Of a DNA stretch of 64,000 nucleotides, positions 20,508-33,400 are shown one piece after another. Positions within the stretch are counted from its first letter, which is position 1. Every line of letters begins with the position of its first letter. Source of the stretch: Magnaporthiopsis rhizophila (Eukaryota; Ascomycota; Sordariomycetes; Magnaporthales; Magnaporthaceae). Below the pieces are notes generated by a model. That model did no database searches. It saw nothing but the letters and a program-made list of their open reading frames with translations, and had not been told where the DNA came from. The stretch covers positions 310,001 through 374,000 of the forward strand of contig PYSS01000002.1 of the NCBI GenBank assembly GCA_003049465.1. The letters run 5' to 3'. The translations under genes and the position numbers were made by a program.

Positions 20508-23500
20508 CGGCCTGCAAGTGAACACCAAGAGAAATAAAAAGATGACGAAAAAGAAGGCGATTGTAACCCAGGTGTAGATCCCGTTAGCACCACAGGAAGT
20601 TCCTGGTTCTGTCCGAAGGCGACCAGGAAATTGTGCGTGGGTGGGTGGTACAGAGGAGAAAAAAAAAGTGATGGTGGGGACGACGAGGACGGGTAGACTC
20701 CAGCCGTATTTCAAGCAGACATCAGGACGTGCCGGCTTAGGGCTTCGTCCAGAGAATTGCTTGGACAACCAAGCTACGCTTTCCACTCTGATTCGTCACT
20801 TGCCACCAAGAGGTCCGCGTCTACCTTACCTCTTTTTGCTAATAATAGCCCGGACGCGTCCTTAGACGGCACCTAGTTTTCTACGCGGGCTGCCCAGGAC
20901 GCGGGGGTGCCGATATCAAAGCCTCACGAGGTGCAGACACGCCCTGTCTGGCCTGGAGAGGAGGGCCTGGCGGCGGACGATGGGCCACCTACTTGGAGGG
21001 TCCAAGGAGGGGCTGTCGCTGATGGGAAGGCATTCCCGGCAGGCAGACATGGAAGTTGCATGAGCTGTTTAGCTCGTTTTGAGGAAGGAGCCACCAGGAG
21101 TGCCACTGCCATGTCTACGTCAAGTGGACAGCAGCAAAGGAAGCCGCTTGAGGTTGGGTATGGAATTAAAAGGAAGCTCGCGACGCCCCGCTGCTAAACA
21201 AGGAGCTGGAGCTACCAGCCACCCAGGTACCCAGGCTGGCACGTAATCACCGCGGCGAGATGCTCTAGATATTGGCATGGTGTGCGTGTTTTCCCACCAG
21301 ATATCTCCAAGGTATTGGCCTTGTTCTGGTCTCTTCTAGTTCAGCATTTGAGCATCTATCAATGCGGGCAGGTTCCTTTAAAACTTGAGCGTTTGATCCG
21401 ATACTCGCGGATTCTGGAAGAGTGCAGGCCACGAATATCCTGCCAGATCCCGCCCTGCGGCGGCGGTAACGCGCGCTTTGAGCTTGGCGTTTGTTTCTTT
21501 GTCGTCTCCTCTCCTGCCGCATCCCGCCCTCGCATTCAACGAATGATCGGCCCAACGCTCCAACCTCGGTGACAAAGGGATATCGAGCAACAAATACAAT
21601 TGTCTACGGTGTTTCCTTCTCTCTCGTTATTGCATATGCTCCATAGATCATAGACACGTTTTTGCTGGCGCGAGTGAGGCGACGAGGAACATGCAACAGA
21701 TGGTATAGTATACATGTACCAACACAAAACGAGGACATGAATCTCAGATCCACTGTAGGTTTTTGCAAATGCGCCAGTGACTGAGGATGATATCGCGACG
21801 CAGGAGGCAATTCCCACAGCAAGACGGAAATACACTTCCTGCACTGCGCTGGCACTGGAAGCATGCGGCAGCAAGACTACAATTATACAAGTAAATGCAC
21901 CTCTATGCCCTTGAAAGAGTATTGGCTATCCCCGTATCTCAGGGGACAAGCAGCAAATCTCTGTATCTTAACAGTTGAGGGACGCCGCAGTTTTGATCAG
22001 GACAGCCTAGAAAATCAAACGCTCCTCTTCGGGGTCAAAGCAAACTCGCGCCCCAGATTCTGGAAGCCATTGGAAGGCATTTCTGATATGGCATGATTCT
22101 GTTTTACCAGCGTGTGAAACAGTATCTACGAGCCAGGTGTGGCTCGTTGGGAGACGAGGTAGCCTCGGGGGCGCCGTGGAACGTTGAGCACGTGGCGGCA
22201 TGGGACATCTTGCAAGGCCGAACTCGGTTTGTTACTATTACCAACGCACCCGTTTCTATCCCATAGCACATCTGCCTCTGTGGCCTGATAACAAGGCCAA
22301 CACCCTCACATAAAATCTCCTACCACTTCAGAGCATGTACTTTGGAATCCTCGACGATATGTGCATGGAACTTGCTGGCGCAGTGGAGCCAGAAGCCGCT
22401 TGGCATTTGCCCACAGCTTCTGGAAGCACTCCTCTCGGGCACCGGCACGGTTGACTGACTGCATTCTATGCTTCCGAGATCGGGGAGGGGTGGATGGACG
22501 GGAATAAGCCGGAAAGGACAAGGTGTGTCTATGCTTCTCTTTCACATATGATGCTTAGAAACGTTGGAAATCCAAGGATCTCACTTAGAAACGACGCAGC
22601 GCTTGTCGTGCCCGATATGTGCGGTGTCGTGCGCAACACCCCGCTCCCAAGCTGTCGTGGCATCAAGCTCTAGTACTTGACTGACCTGACGCCGCAGGTG
22701 CTCCATCCATATTCTTGGCCATAAAGGCTAGCAGGGCCATGCATGCAATAGCCATGTCTGGGCCTCCTCTGTGGAAACGTGGGAACGGCGTGTGCGGCTC
22801 AAGCTCCTCTGGTTTATAAGCAGGTAGCTCGGCGACGTTTGAGCGCTACCTAGGCAGGTAGGTAAGTGCCTAATTAGTATTCAAATGCGTCAGCGTTGCA
22901 GCTTCGAAGATCGGGAGTTGAAGAGGCAGTCCTGAGGCTCCACGGTAGTGATGTCATCCGAAACATGCATGACTGTGTGCCCCTGTTCAGCCCAAGAGGT
23001 GCGAGCGGCGGGGTTCTGCTTCCGATATCGTAGCTGACCAAGCAGTACCAAAGCGTGCCAAGAATGGAAGCACGTCTGCCCGCGGCGGCTCGCAAGACGA
23101 GGCCGAAGACCACATTCAGCGCCAATACGTCAAGTGAGAGGTGACGACAACTTCGTGAGCGGCAGCAAGTCCCCTGCGCGGATATTTCGCCTCGGCGCAT
23201 CGGTACCTGAGGAGGGGCAAAAGGCAATAGCAGTGGCTTCGTGGGGAAGCAGCATGGGTAAAAGCGGCCTGCATGTTGGGCAAGAGCACGGTATGATGTC
23301 GACACTACGACATCCATCAACTGGCGCAGATGGCGGGAGCGGGAGCGCTGTATTCCGACGAAAGCCCCAGATGGGATGGGGCTTCGGAAACTGGGATGCC
23401 ATTCGCTCTTAAATACCGCGAGACTCCCATGGAACTCTCACCCAAGCATTCTTCCCTTTCCTGCTCGACTCGCGAACCTCAAGACACAGGTGACCGACTC

Positions 23501-23621
23501 GCGAGGGAAAGTTCCCACACATCTGACTCTTGACTGCCGATCCCCCGCAGGCTTGATCCCCGGCGCCAAAATACTTCCCTCTTGAATCTACTCCAAGCAT
23601 ATCAGCACCACAGCCGCCGCC
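20508..23621. other. Gene-poor stretch
   Basis: About 3.1 kb between the divergent CnjB-like and aldo-keto reductase genes. The open frames are short, overlapping and without recognisable domains. It probably includes the untranslated first exon of the CnjB-like gene at the left and the AKR promoter at the right (TTAAATA near 23411, 211 nt before its start). Confidence 0.5.
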
Positions 23622-24861
23622 ATGGAGAAGCCCGAAGGTCTCCCCAAGATGGAGTACCGTTTCCTCGGCCGGTCTGGTCTCAAGGTCTCGGCCATCTCGC
23701 TCGGCGGCTGGCTCACGTACGGCGGTCATGTCGACCGAGGTTCGCATCATATGCCCCGCCCGCTTCCCCTCCCCCGCCCGAAGCCTTAGCGGCCAAAGGT
23801 CCTTTCGAGACAGCAACTGAGATTCGTGGGGGTGAACAGAAGGCACCTTTGCGTGCATGAAGGCCGCCTACGACTGCGGCGTCAACTTCTTCGACTGCGC
23901 CGAAACCTACGCAGCTGGCGAGTCCGAGGTTGTCATGGGCGAGGCCATCAAGAAGTACGGTTGGAAGCGTAACGACCTTGTCATCTCCACCAAGGTGAGC
24001 CTCGTCCTCCGATCCGCGACGACCTGCATGACCCCAGAGGACCCTAGAGGACCAAGTCGCTAACCCGGATCACCGTCTCCCGTATTTTAGATCTACTGGG
24101 GCGCGCACAACGGGGACAACCGGGCCAACAACGTGGGCCTGTCGCGCAAGCACATCATCGAGGGCACCGAGGCGTCGCTGGAACGGCTGCAGCTCAAGTA
24201 CGTCGACCTGCTGTACGCGCACCGGCCGGACCGGCAGACGCCGATGGAGGAGACGGTGCGGGCGTTCAACCACATGATCGACCAGGGCAAGGCGCTGTAC
24301 TGGGGCACGTCGGAGTGGAACGCCGACGAGATCGCGCAGGCGTGGCGCGTGGCCGACCGGCTCGGGCTGATCGGCCCGCTCATGGAGCAGCCGTGCTACA
24401 ACATGCTGGAGCGCGTCAAGGTCGAGCAGGAGTTTGCCCACCTGTACCGCGAGCTCGGGCTCGGCCTGACCGTCTTCTCGCCGCTCAAGCAGGGCATCCT
24501 GTCGGGCAAGTACAAGGACGGCGTCCCCGAGGACTCGCGCTTCGCCCAGCAGCAGATCGAGTTCATCGCCGGCTACTGGAAGCGCACCGGCAAGGAGGTG
24601 TGGGAGGACCAGATCGAGAAGGCCAACAGGCTCGCGCCCGTCGCCGAGAGGATGGGTGTCAAGCAGAGCGCCCTGGCCCTCGCCTGGGTGCTCAAGAACC
24701 CCAACGTCAGCTCCGCCATCACCGGCGCGAGCTCCCCGGCGCAGGTCTACGAGAACATCAAGGCCCTCGACGTCCTCGAGAAGCTCACCCCTGGCGTTAT
24801 GGAAGAGATCGACTACATCCTCGAGAACAAGCCTCCTGCGCCCCTCGCGAGGTTTGGCTAA
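23622..24861 (+). CDS. Aldo-keto reductase, Kv-channel beta-subunit-like
   Basis: Three exons, 23622-23739, 23840-23994 and 24091-24861; 347 residues. The full (beta/alpha)8 AKR is present with catalytic tetrad Asp58 and Tyr63 (FFDCAETYAAGESEVVMGEA), Lys91 (LVISTK) and His135 (LLYAHRPD). NADPH-binding features lie at the C-terminus (KNPNVSSAITGASSPAQVYE). LGRSGLKVSAISLGGWLTYG, the YWGTSEWNADEI block and QPCYNMLERVKVE place it with Kv-beta-like AKR6 proteins, soluble NADPH oxidoreductases for aldehydes and ketones in fungi. Intron 1 follows VDR, intron 2 follows the catalytic Lys. Physiological substrate unknown. Lies in tandem with the desaturase gene 882 bp downstream. Confidence 0.92.
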
Positions 24862-25742
24862 ACAGCGAGCATATTCGAGCGAATAGGCGTTCGGGATAAT
24901 ACCTGACTAGAGTTGAGGATATATACCTGTGCCTGTACTCCGTTTCTAGGAGCATGCTGTATTCCTCAGAAGGAGAGTAGATCTGGCAGGAAGGCAACTA
25001 CAAATACACAGAGGCGCTGGTTGGGCTTGGAGACCCAGAAGAAAAAGGCGTATTTAGGCTATCAATGGAAAATCGAGTTTCTGGCAGCCCATAATCGCTG
25101 CTGAATGTGCCACTGATGACTCTGTAGACCGCACCAACGAGAGGAAGAGCATGCAAGAGGATCATCATGACATGGCAATTTGTCGCGAGGATCCGCTCCC
25201 ATGTAGACACCACATCTGGTGTGGGCTGGCCAGTTCGTTCCAGGCCCGTGGCGTGACCCCTCCCAATGGATTTCTGAGCAACGGCGAAATCTCCATGTTG
25301 AAATCCCGCCTGAACCCCTGAGACCATGAAAAGGGGCGGCCAACCAGAGAGCTCGGCTGCTGCATGGGGAGGGTATTCCCCGCTAAAACAGTCGGCTCAC
25401 CGCCCGATAAACAGCTGGGGATCGACTGATAGGATTGGGAACCGGTACCAATCAATCGCCTGCCCCGCCAACATTTTACGGCATACCTTTTCCTTTGGGA
25501 ACATATTTCCCGCCCTCGCTTGCCTCTTTTTCTTTCTTTATTTTTCCCTTTTTCTTGGTGGTCCTCTTTTTTTCAATGAGGGCGTCTTTTAGCGAAGGAA
25601 TTGCGATTTGAACCGCCAAGCTGTGTCACCAGTTTGAGCTGGTGAAACCTTTTCCGTTGCGCCTCCTTTTTTTACCTTCATATTTTTCTTGTGACGCCCA
25701 CAAAAAACCAGGACGACACCACCAATCACCCGACCCCCAAAT
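24862..25742. other. Intergenic, desaturase promoter
   Basis: No gene recognised. The part close to the desaturase start is pyrimidine-rich on the plus strand, as in many fungal promoters. Confidence 0.5.
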
Positions 25743-27041
25743 ATGGCTCCCTCCGCCGTGACTGTGACGTCGGCGCCGGCTGCGTCTAAGCGGAAGAAGG
25801 CCAATGGCGCCGCCAAACCGGCCCCCGCAGACCAGCAGCAGCAGCAGGCGGACCCCCTCGAGTCGCAGGCCGAATACAAGGACTTCTTCTGGACCTACAC
25901 CGAGGAGCCGCACCGGACGCGCCGCCTGGCCATCATCAAGGCGCACCCCGAGGTCACCAAGCTGTGCGGGCCCGAGCCGCTGACCAAGTACGTGGTGGCG
26001 GGCGTCGTGGCGCTGCAAGTCTTCCTGGCGCTCTACCTGCGCGACGCCGAGTTCTGGTCGCTCAAGTTCTGGGCCGTCGCCTACGTCTTCGGCGCGACCG
26101 CCAACCAGAACCTGTTCCTGGCCATCCACGAGATCTCCCACAACTTGGCCTTCCGTTCGCCGATGGCGAACCGCCTGCTCGCCATCTTTGCGAACCTGCC
26201 CATCGGCGTCCCCTACAGCGCCTCCTTTAGGGTGTGTATCCTCTCCTTGTGAAACAGACGACTCCTCGGCGCGGGGTTGTTATGTGTGAGAGGAGGTCTG
26301 ATACCAGGGCTGTTCGAAAGGTGGGATACTAACAAAGCCGCCTCCTGACAGCCATACCACCTGACGCACCACAAGTCCCTCGGCGTCGACGGCCTCGACA
26401 CGGACTTGCCGACCGCCCTCGAGGCCGTCTTCCTCGACTCCATTCTCGGCAAGGCCTTCTTCTGCACCTTCCAAATCTTCTTCTACGCCCTGCGGCCCAT
26501 GTTCATCTTTCGCGTGCCCTTCACGGGAATCACGCTGCTCAACCTGCTAGTCCAGCTGTCCTTCGACTTTGCGCTCGTCCGCCTATCCGGGTCGTGGAAC
26601 CCGCTCCTGTACCTACTCCTGTCCTCGCACCTCGCCGGTTCGCTGCACCCGCTGGCCGGCCACTTCATCGCCGAGCACTACGTGTACGAGACGGTCGCGC
26701 CCGAGGCCCGCGACCCGGACCGCGGCATCCCCGTGCCCGAGACCTTTAGCTACTACGGCCCCCTCAACTTCTTGACCTACAACGTCGGCCTCCACAACGA
26801 GCACCACGATTTCCCCGCCGTGCCTTGGACCCGCCTGCACGAGCTCAACCGCATCGCGGCCGAGTTCTACGACGACCTCCCCCGTCACAGGAGCTGGACC
26901 TACGCCATCTGGCGCTTCATCTGGGACGACTCCATCGGCATGCGCTGCCGCGTCAAGCGCAAGGACGGCGGCCGCCTCGTCGGCCAAAAGGTCAAGGTCG
27001 CTGCGGTGGCGGACTGGAAGGAGGATGAGCTGCAGTCGTGA
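25743..27041 (+). CDS. Sphingolipid delta-4 desaturase (DES1 family)
   Basis: Two exons, 25743-26231 and 26352-27041; 392 residues. It has the short sphingolipid-desaturase N-terminal domain (DFFWTYTEEPHRTRRLAIIK at about 47-66) and then membrane spans with three histidine boxes: HEISH (129-133), HLTHH (166-170) and HNEHH (311-315, within VGLHNEHHDFPAVPWTRLHE). These ligate the di-iron centre. The enzyme introduces the 4,5-trans double bond into dihydroceramide in the endoplasmic reticulum, a step of glucosylceramide synthesis in filamentous fungi. The intron falls directly before the second histidine box. The first 40 residues are a Lys/Ala/Gln-rich extension of unknown role. Confidence 0.95.
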
Positions 27042-27972
27042 AGGCTTCCGCCATCTTATAATCTAATTTCTAGAGGAGAAAAAAAACAAACGTCCCAATA
27101 CATAGTGCGGCGTGTCTTGGGAATAGCAGGACGGCCGTGCTGGGTCGCTCGGTAGTGGCTCCCCTGTATGAAAGAATCAACGGGATTAAGCATAATAATA
27201 CTGGGCATAGACATGGTGGCAAAAGTAGAATATAAAAGCATGTGTTTACCTATACCGAGTGAGCTAAGACTCAATGATACGCGACCCGCTCACCAGCCCC
27301 AGTTCTCAACTTGAAAGATACCATTAATGAGCAATGGAGCATTGAAGCGAGCAAGAAAACCATTCACTTTCATGTAACGCTGCAGGAAAAATCGGAGTAA
27401 AACAGAAAACATGTTGACGCGCGACGAATTACGAATGAAACGAGCTGCCGCCTCGAAAATACAGCATAAAATACAGGTATTTCCCCATTGTCCGTGACAC
27501 CACTGCGCAGGTTACGGCGGTGATGAAAAACAAACAATGAGGAAAAGGGAATTTAAAAGGAAAAGCTGCTGAAAAACACTCCTCCTTTACTATCCCTCTC
27601 TCTGCCTATCCCCTGGTCCCTAACCATCCTCCTCCCCGCCTTGAACCCCTAATCATATGGCTGTTATAGGGCATGGTTGGGGCGCGGCGCGCGCGGATCC
27701 TTTGGTCTTGTACCTCTTCAATCCCGGCGGCAATCTTCAGGGCCTCGTCTTGGCCAACTAGACTCTGGCAAGGATAGAAACAGGAGCTGTCCCGTATCAT
27801 GCGACAAAAGAAAATGAAAAATCGAGGAGGGTTAGGATATCGCCCAGGGTGTGTAAAGCTTTGAAACCGGTAGGAAACGGGAGTGTCGAGGCCCAGCGAC
27901 TGCAAGTCACCACTATTGATGCACTCGATGGACGATGGCAGAACCACCAGTTCGGGCAAGCTCCTCCTAGGC
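27042..27972. other. Convergent intergenic region
   Basis: 3' flanks of the desaturase and VAP genes; no gene recognised. Confidence 0.6.
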
Positions 27973-29355
27973 CTAGAAGAAGAAGTAGGCCAACAGGAAA
28001 CTCAGCAGGCACAAAGCGGCTACTACGTGAACAGGCACGCCCTGGATGGTCTCTTGTTGCGCCGCCGGGTGCACCTGTGTGACCGATGCCGGCACGGACG
28101 GCGCGCTCTTAACGGCGGATGAAACCTTGCGCTGCTTTAGTCCGCTGTCTTCAACCTTGGCAGCGACCGCGCTCTTAGCCTCGGCCACCTTCTCCTTGAC
28201 CTGCTCGACTGGCTTGGCATCCAACACTCGGGCCGTGGCCGCGTTCAGGGCAGACGAGGCGTCAGCGGCGGCAGCCGAGAGAGGAGACTCGTGGTAAAGC
28301 GTCTTCCTCCTGTCGGCGGATGGGCTCGGCTCGGGTTGCAGGGACTGCCTCGACCCAGCCGGCTGAGCGGCTGGGGATGAGTAGGACGGGGGAGCAACAT
28401 CAGGCGTGGCGTCGCCCTGCGCATCAAGGTTAGCAGAGCAAGAGCGAAAATGACAATCACCAAAGCCTAACCGACAACTAGGGACCAACGGGCAGGAACT
28501 CACTCCGCTTCCAGGAGACTTGCTCCTCGCCGGGGTGGTAGCCACTCCGGCCGAGCCATTGTCGGCGGGCAGGAAAGAGACCCGGATTTTCCTCTCCTGG
28601 ATCGCGCTCTTCGGGGCGGCGTCCCACTATAATAACAGTCAGCCATGGGCAGGCAAGGGGTGGCGGTGTCTAGGCGGCAGCCGGGGAACGCGAGGCTGTG
28701 AGACTTACAATCTCCGAAACACTCGTGAAGGTCTTGTCGGGGCTAATCTGGACGGCTTGAACCAGGAACTTGTCGCGGCACTTCGCATCCGCTGGAGGGT
28801 CTACCTTCATAGCCTGGAGAAGGACTATTCGTCGTGCAAAATCGTGAGTTAGCTCTCGGTCAATCTCAAGGCGTCACGGAGAGCATCGGGTCTCCGACAG
28901 GGCGACCCACCTTGGACTTGAACCTCCTGATCCGGCTCAATCCGGCCAGAGTTCGGGCGGACGCAGTATCTAGAGAGGAGGGAACAAGGCGTCGGTCAGT
29001 CAATCTGACCCCAGATGCCTCGCAAAGATGCTTGAATCGTCGGGGTGTTTGTGGGGTCTTGCGTACTGTTTCGGTGCTGTCGTTTTGACCTATCCGGAAA
29101 CGATTGGTCAGCCCACATAAACTAGAGGCATTGTTGACTTGTGGCGGACTTGGGCGGCGTTGCATACCTTGAAAGCGACAGGGAGGCTGTTGGGGTTCCG
29201 GATCCGGAGAACCTGGGCGACCTCGGAGGTGAATGGCCCTGTGGACGAGCAAACACGTTAGGGAGGTCGAATCGCGGTTGCGACGCAAAAGCGCATTGCC
29301 ATTGGGGCGACATACGCTGGAAACCGAGCTCCGAGGGATCAAGCTCGACAGACAT
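27973..29355 (-). CDS. SCS2: VAP/Scs2 family ER membrane protein
   Basis: Seven exons: 29355-29316, 29238-29168, 29089-29067, 28969-28911, 28824-28709, 28626-28504, 28416-27973; 291 residues, all phases closing. Residues 1-120 are an MSP domain: MSVELDPSELGFQRPFTSEV, RIRNPNSLPVAFKVKTTAPK and QYCVRPNSGRIEPDQEVQVQ, the last two holding the FFAT-binding signature. A Ser/Pro-rich linker, a helical stretch (about 215-250) and a tail anchor (VHVVAALCLLSFLLAYFFF) follow. VAP proteins tether the ER to plasma membrane and organelles by binding FFAT motifs of lipid-transfer proteins and regulate phospholipid synthesis. Exon 3 is only 23 nt. Heavy intron load in the MSP domain is usual for fungal VAPs. 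Confidence 0.95.
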
Positions 29356-30723
29356 GATGACCGTGTTTGAGCGGGCTCGAGACAATGGGTGGTGGCAGTG
29401 GTATCGCGTTCGACGGTCGTGGCGTGGTCGCAGCGTGGCGAGCTTTGGCAGCGTTGACGTGGTCGATTCAGTCGATTCGGAACCAAGTTGAACGGGGTGA
29501 GCGACAGCTCAGGGGCGGCGCGGCCAGCGGAGGGAAGGACAGACGAAACGAAGACCAGGATAAATACAAGGAATACCGGAAACTGCAGAAGAAGTTATTA
29601 TACTCGGCTTGGGCAGTGGAGGGTTAAAGGGTTGCGTCTCCCTCTTGGACAAAGCCAGCGTTGTTGCGTGGTTGACGTGCTCGTGGCCAACAGAGAGAGC
29701 GGAGGGTTGCCAGGGATGACATAACACATGGCAAACGAGACAAGGAATGATCCACATGGGGGAGTCTGGCATTGGAGTCCGCCCGAGGCACCAGCGCTCC
29801 GAGATGCACGGCTGGCCTGTGCACGCGGGCGGCGTGGAGCTGGTACCACTGGTACCTTTCGCTGGCACGCTCCAGCATCCACTACAGAATGTAAAAACGG
29901 CGCGCCGGGCCCAGCCAATTGGGAAGCTCATCCCCGTCTGCGGCGACGGTCGCATCAGTTGGACACGATGCAGCTCGCCCACGCAACAGCTCAAAGACAC
30001 GACCTGCCGAGCGCCGAGCTTTGAGTGGATGCCGCTCATGCTGGGAACCTGAGCGAGGCTACCTAGGCAGAGAAGATACCCAAGGCGGCCAGGTCAAGGC
30101 GCAGCCTGTAGAATGAATAACCTGGGTAGCTTGGCAAGCATATATCCGCCAAGCAATTACGCACACGTTCGGCTCGCCAGCTCCCAGGATCCAGACGACA
30201 GCTGGATAACAGCGTGTTGTCGCCAGGGCAGCCAGGCTACCTCGGTAATACACATCCATGATACTCCGGCTGCTGTTGCGCTCCATCTCTGTGAGCTACT
30301 CGGTACAGAGACGGGCACTCCCATCGCGCAGCGATCCCCGTAAACGTGCCATCCACTTGAGTTACGGAGCCCCGCAGCCAGCTGAACCTCGCAGTACGGA
30401 GCAAACCGGCAGGCGGGTGGGTACGTACCACTCACCGCGGCGATCCCCGTGCGCATCAGCAACCAAACGAATGACGTCCCCCTAGCTGGGCCTAAAACCA
30501 TAGGTCTGCAAGGCAAACGGAGATACAGGCACACACCCACCATACCTCAGCCTCCCAACGACATCGACAAAAGCACATGTTCGTCCCAGACTGCTGCTGG
30601 CACCACTAGGCACCACTAAACCCAAACCAAAAATTTCGCTCGTATAACAGGCGGAGCCAACCTGAGTTGAGGCGTCTGAACGAGAACCTCGAAACACGAC
30701 CAGCCCCGCACCATCGCCCAGCA
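29356..30723. promoter_or_regulatory. Divergent promoter region (VAP / UBX)
   Basis: 1.37 kb between divergent start codons. No gene recognised. A TACCTAGGCAG tract lies at about 30060. Confidence 0.4.
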
Positions 30724-31972
30724 TGGCTCAGACGGACCTCCAACTGTTGCTCGAGATGGGCTTCGACCAGTCACGTGCTGAGCTCGCCGTCAAAAAGACA
30801 GGAGGACGTAGGTCAATACATCCCCTAGAGGCCCCCTAGCCCTCGTGTCATTTTATATACACGCACAATGGCTTACAAGGCTCGCCAATACGTTGCCCCT
30901 CGTTGCAATCTACAGTCCAAGGCGCCCTTGAGTGGCTGGAAGCAAACCAGGACAAGCCACTAGAAGAACTCCAGGGCACCACCTCTGCCGCCCCCGCTGC
31001 CGACGAGGACGAGACCGGCGGTCCCAAGATCGACTCGGTCGATGAGGGCGAGAGTGCGCAGTCGCTCGTTTGTAACGAGTGCGGCAAGAGGTTCCGCAAC
31101 AGCAATACGGCCACCTTCCATGCCACCAAGTCGTAAGTCCTTCTAGTCACTTTTTTTTTTTTTTGCTCTCCCTCTCTCTCCAATTCCAGATCTTCAAACA
31201 TGGCTCCACTGGCCACTGACTTTCCTGCCAGTGGCCACACTGACTTCTCCGAGTCCACCGAGGCCATTGCGGCCCTGACCGAGGAGCAAAAGAAGGAGCG
31301 CCTCGCGGAGCTGAGGGAGCAACTCAAAGCCAAGAAGGCTGCCCAGAGCGAGCAGGACAAAGAGGATGCCAAACGGAACGAGGTGAGTGCGAGGATATCT
31401 AGGTACCTACCTAGGTAGCTATCCCTCTACTAGTATAATATTGTATCTAACCCCGTCAAACCCCCATGCAGCAAATCCGGCAAAAGTCCACCAGGGAGAC
31501 CCAGGACCTGAAGGAGGAGCTCAAGAAGAAGGAGCAGATCAAGGAGGCGGCCAAGAAGAGGCAGGAGAAGCTGGACGACATCGAGGCCAAGCGCCGCATC
31601 AAGGCCAAGATCGAAGCCGACAAGGCCGAGAGGAAGCGCAAGGCCGACGAGGCCAAGGCCGCCAGGGACGGCGCGTCCTCGGCAGCCGCCGCCGCTGCTC
31701 CGGCCGCCCCCGCGGCGGCGCCCCGGACCGTCAACCACACCGAGGCCAGGCTGCGGCTCCAGCTCCCCACGGGCGGCAACGTGCAAAAGACTTTCCCGGC
31801 CGAGACGACGCTGTTCGAGGTGGCGCAGGCCCTGCAGGCCGACGACGGCGTACCCCTCGTCTCGAGCTTCGCCCTCACCTTCCCCCGCAAGGTCTTTGAG
31901 GGAGATGTGGACTTTAGCAAGACCCTGCGCGAGGCTGGCCTGGTCCCCAGCGCCGTGCTGATCGTGAAGTAA
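30724..31972 (+). CDS. UBA-UBX protein (UBXN1/SAKS1-like)
   Basis: Four exons: 30724-30808, 30916-31132, 31232-31382 and 31472-31972; 317 residues. A UBA domain spans the first intron (MAQTDLQLLLEMGFDQSRAE, then LQGALEWLEANQDKP). Next is the small zinc-binding motif typical of this subfamily (CNECGKRFRNSNTATFHATK plus SGH, completed across intron 2). A Lys/Glu/Arg-rich coiled coil covers about 110-225, and an Ala-rich linker leads to the C-terminal UBX domain (ARLRLQLPTGGNVQKTFPAE to VPSAVLIVK). UBA binds ubiquitin, UBX binds the N-domain of Cdc48/p97, so the protein is a Cdc48 adaptor for ubiquitinated substrates. Intron 3 contains a palindromic TAGGTACCTACCTAGGTAG tract. Confidence 0.93.
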
Positions 31973-32615
31973 CTGGGCGGAACAGGGGCGTAGAGAGGAC
32001 CCCTGCGCATGAAGAAGACGCCGCAGGCGAGGATGTGTTGCAAAGGGCGTTGTGCTGTGGGCGACATGGGCTGAGCATTTGAGGAATCAACCACACTGTC
32101 GCCAGTAGACCTCGAGCTCTTGAACAGGTCTCTAGCACGGGCCGCTAAGAACGGCCTGGACGATAGCTTTACAGCGGACAACAATGCATTCGAGTTCGTG
32201 ACAAGGCATCGCACAGGCCCGCAAAGCCACACAGTTACGTGGTCTACTATTCAGCATCGTGAGCAGGCAAAAAAGCCCTGCTAGTGACATCCCATTTTGG
32301 CCTCAAGACGCCCAGAACCGATCCGTAGATGTGAAGTCCCCAAGAGAGCGCGCGCGCCTTTCACATTATACCATGAAAAAGAGCCGCTCCGTCCGCGAAG
32401 CAGCCAGCCAAGACGGACCCACTCCGTAACCGACGAAACCACGCGGTCGACGAGGCCTCGGCGGTCGTCGCCGCCGTCATCATCATCGCAGTAGCCCGCA
32501 AAGTGTGTGTGTAAAAAAAAAAAAAAAGAGATCCCTTCCAGTCGCCGTTGCCCACGCAGGTTTTGAGAGTCAAGTAACAAAAAGGGAAAGAGAAGCCGAT
32601 CGCAGTGGAAGTCGT
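31973..32615. other. Convergent intergenic region
   Basis: 3' flanks of the UBX and P1 genes; includes an A15 run around 32514-32527. No gene recognised. Confidence 0.6.
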
Positions 32616-33400
32616 TTAGTCGAAGAGACCGAAGCCCATGTCCTCGTCGGACTCCTCCTTCTCTGTAGGGTGGGGTGTGCGCAAAACGCCCAGTGTCAGT
32701 CACGATTCCGTAGTCAGACGCGGGAAAGAGGGGATCATAGCATAATGCTGCTGCTTCTGCTGCTGTTGCGAACGTGCGCCCACAACAGCAGCAGCAGGTG
32801 GCCTGGGGAGACTCACCCTCTTCCTTCTCTTCCTCCTTGGCCTCCTCGGCAGCAGCGCCGCCACCGGCGGCGGCACCACCGGCAGCGGGGGCGGCACCGC
32901 CACCCGAGCCGACGTTGGACAGCAGGTCCTTCACGTCCTTGCCCTCGAGTGCCTGTTTCCACAAGGAAATTCATTCCTCCCGTCAGCAGCCGTTCGACGA
33001 CCATTCGCTTGCGCGCATTTTCTGACCGAGCGCTCCCCCGTTCATCGGTACCGTTCCTTGGGAAAAAAAAATCGTACCTTGGCGAACAGTTGGGCCCAGA
33101 TGGGCTCGACATCGGGAACACCGGCGGCCTTGATGATGGTCTGGATCTTGTCGGCCTAGAATCGCAGCAGGAAAAGAAGCAAAGCGTTAGCACACATCCC
33201 GCTGGCCAGGCCCGTCCTTCTTTCCTCTCTTCCCACCGCCCTCCATCCCGAGTCCGAATATCGTCATGCGCTCCCAACATCTCGCTCCCACCATGGTGGG
33301 GTTGGCTGCTTCTTTTTGCTTCGCTGCTTACCGTGATCTCGATGCCGTCGTCGGCGAGCATGAGCGCCGCGTACGACGTAGCCAGCTCAGCGGTAGACAT
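32616..33400 (-). CDS. RPP1: 60S acidic ribosomal protein P1
   Basis: Four exons: 33400-33332, 33155-33078, 32952-32817, 32662-32616; 109 residues, the usual P1 length. N-terminal dimerisation domain MSTAELATSYAALMLADDGI and EITADKIQTIIKAAGVPDVE, then the Ala/Gly hinge, then the universal acidic tail ESDEDMGFGLFD, which recruits elongation factors and is the site of ribotoxin docking in the family. P1/P2 heterodimers form the flexible stalk of the large subunit. The start Met and the split of the tail by the last intron are clear. Highly expressed gene; three introns in 110 codons are dense. Confidence 0.97.
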
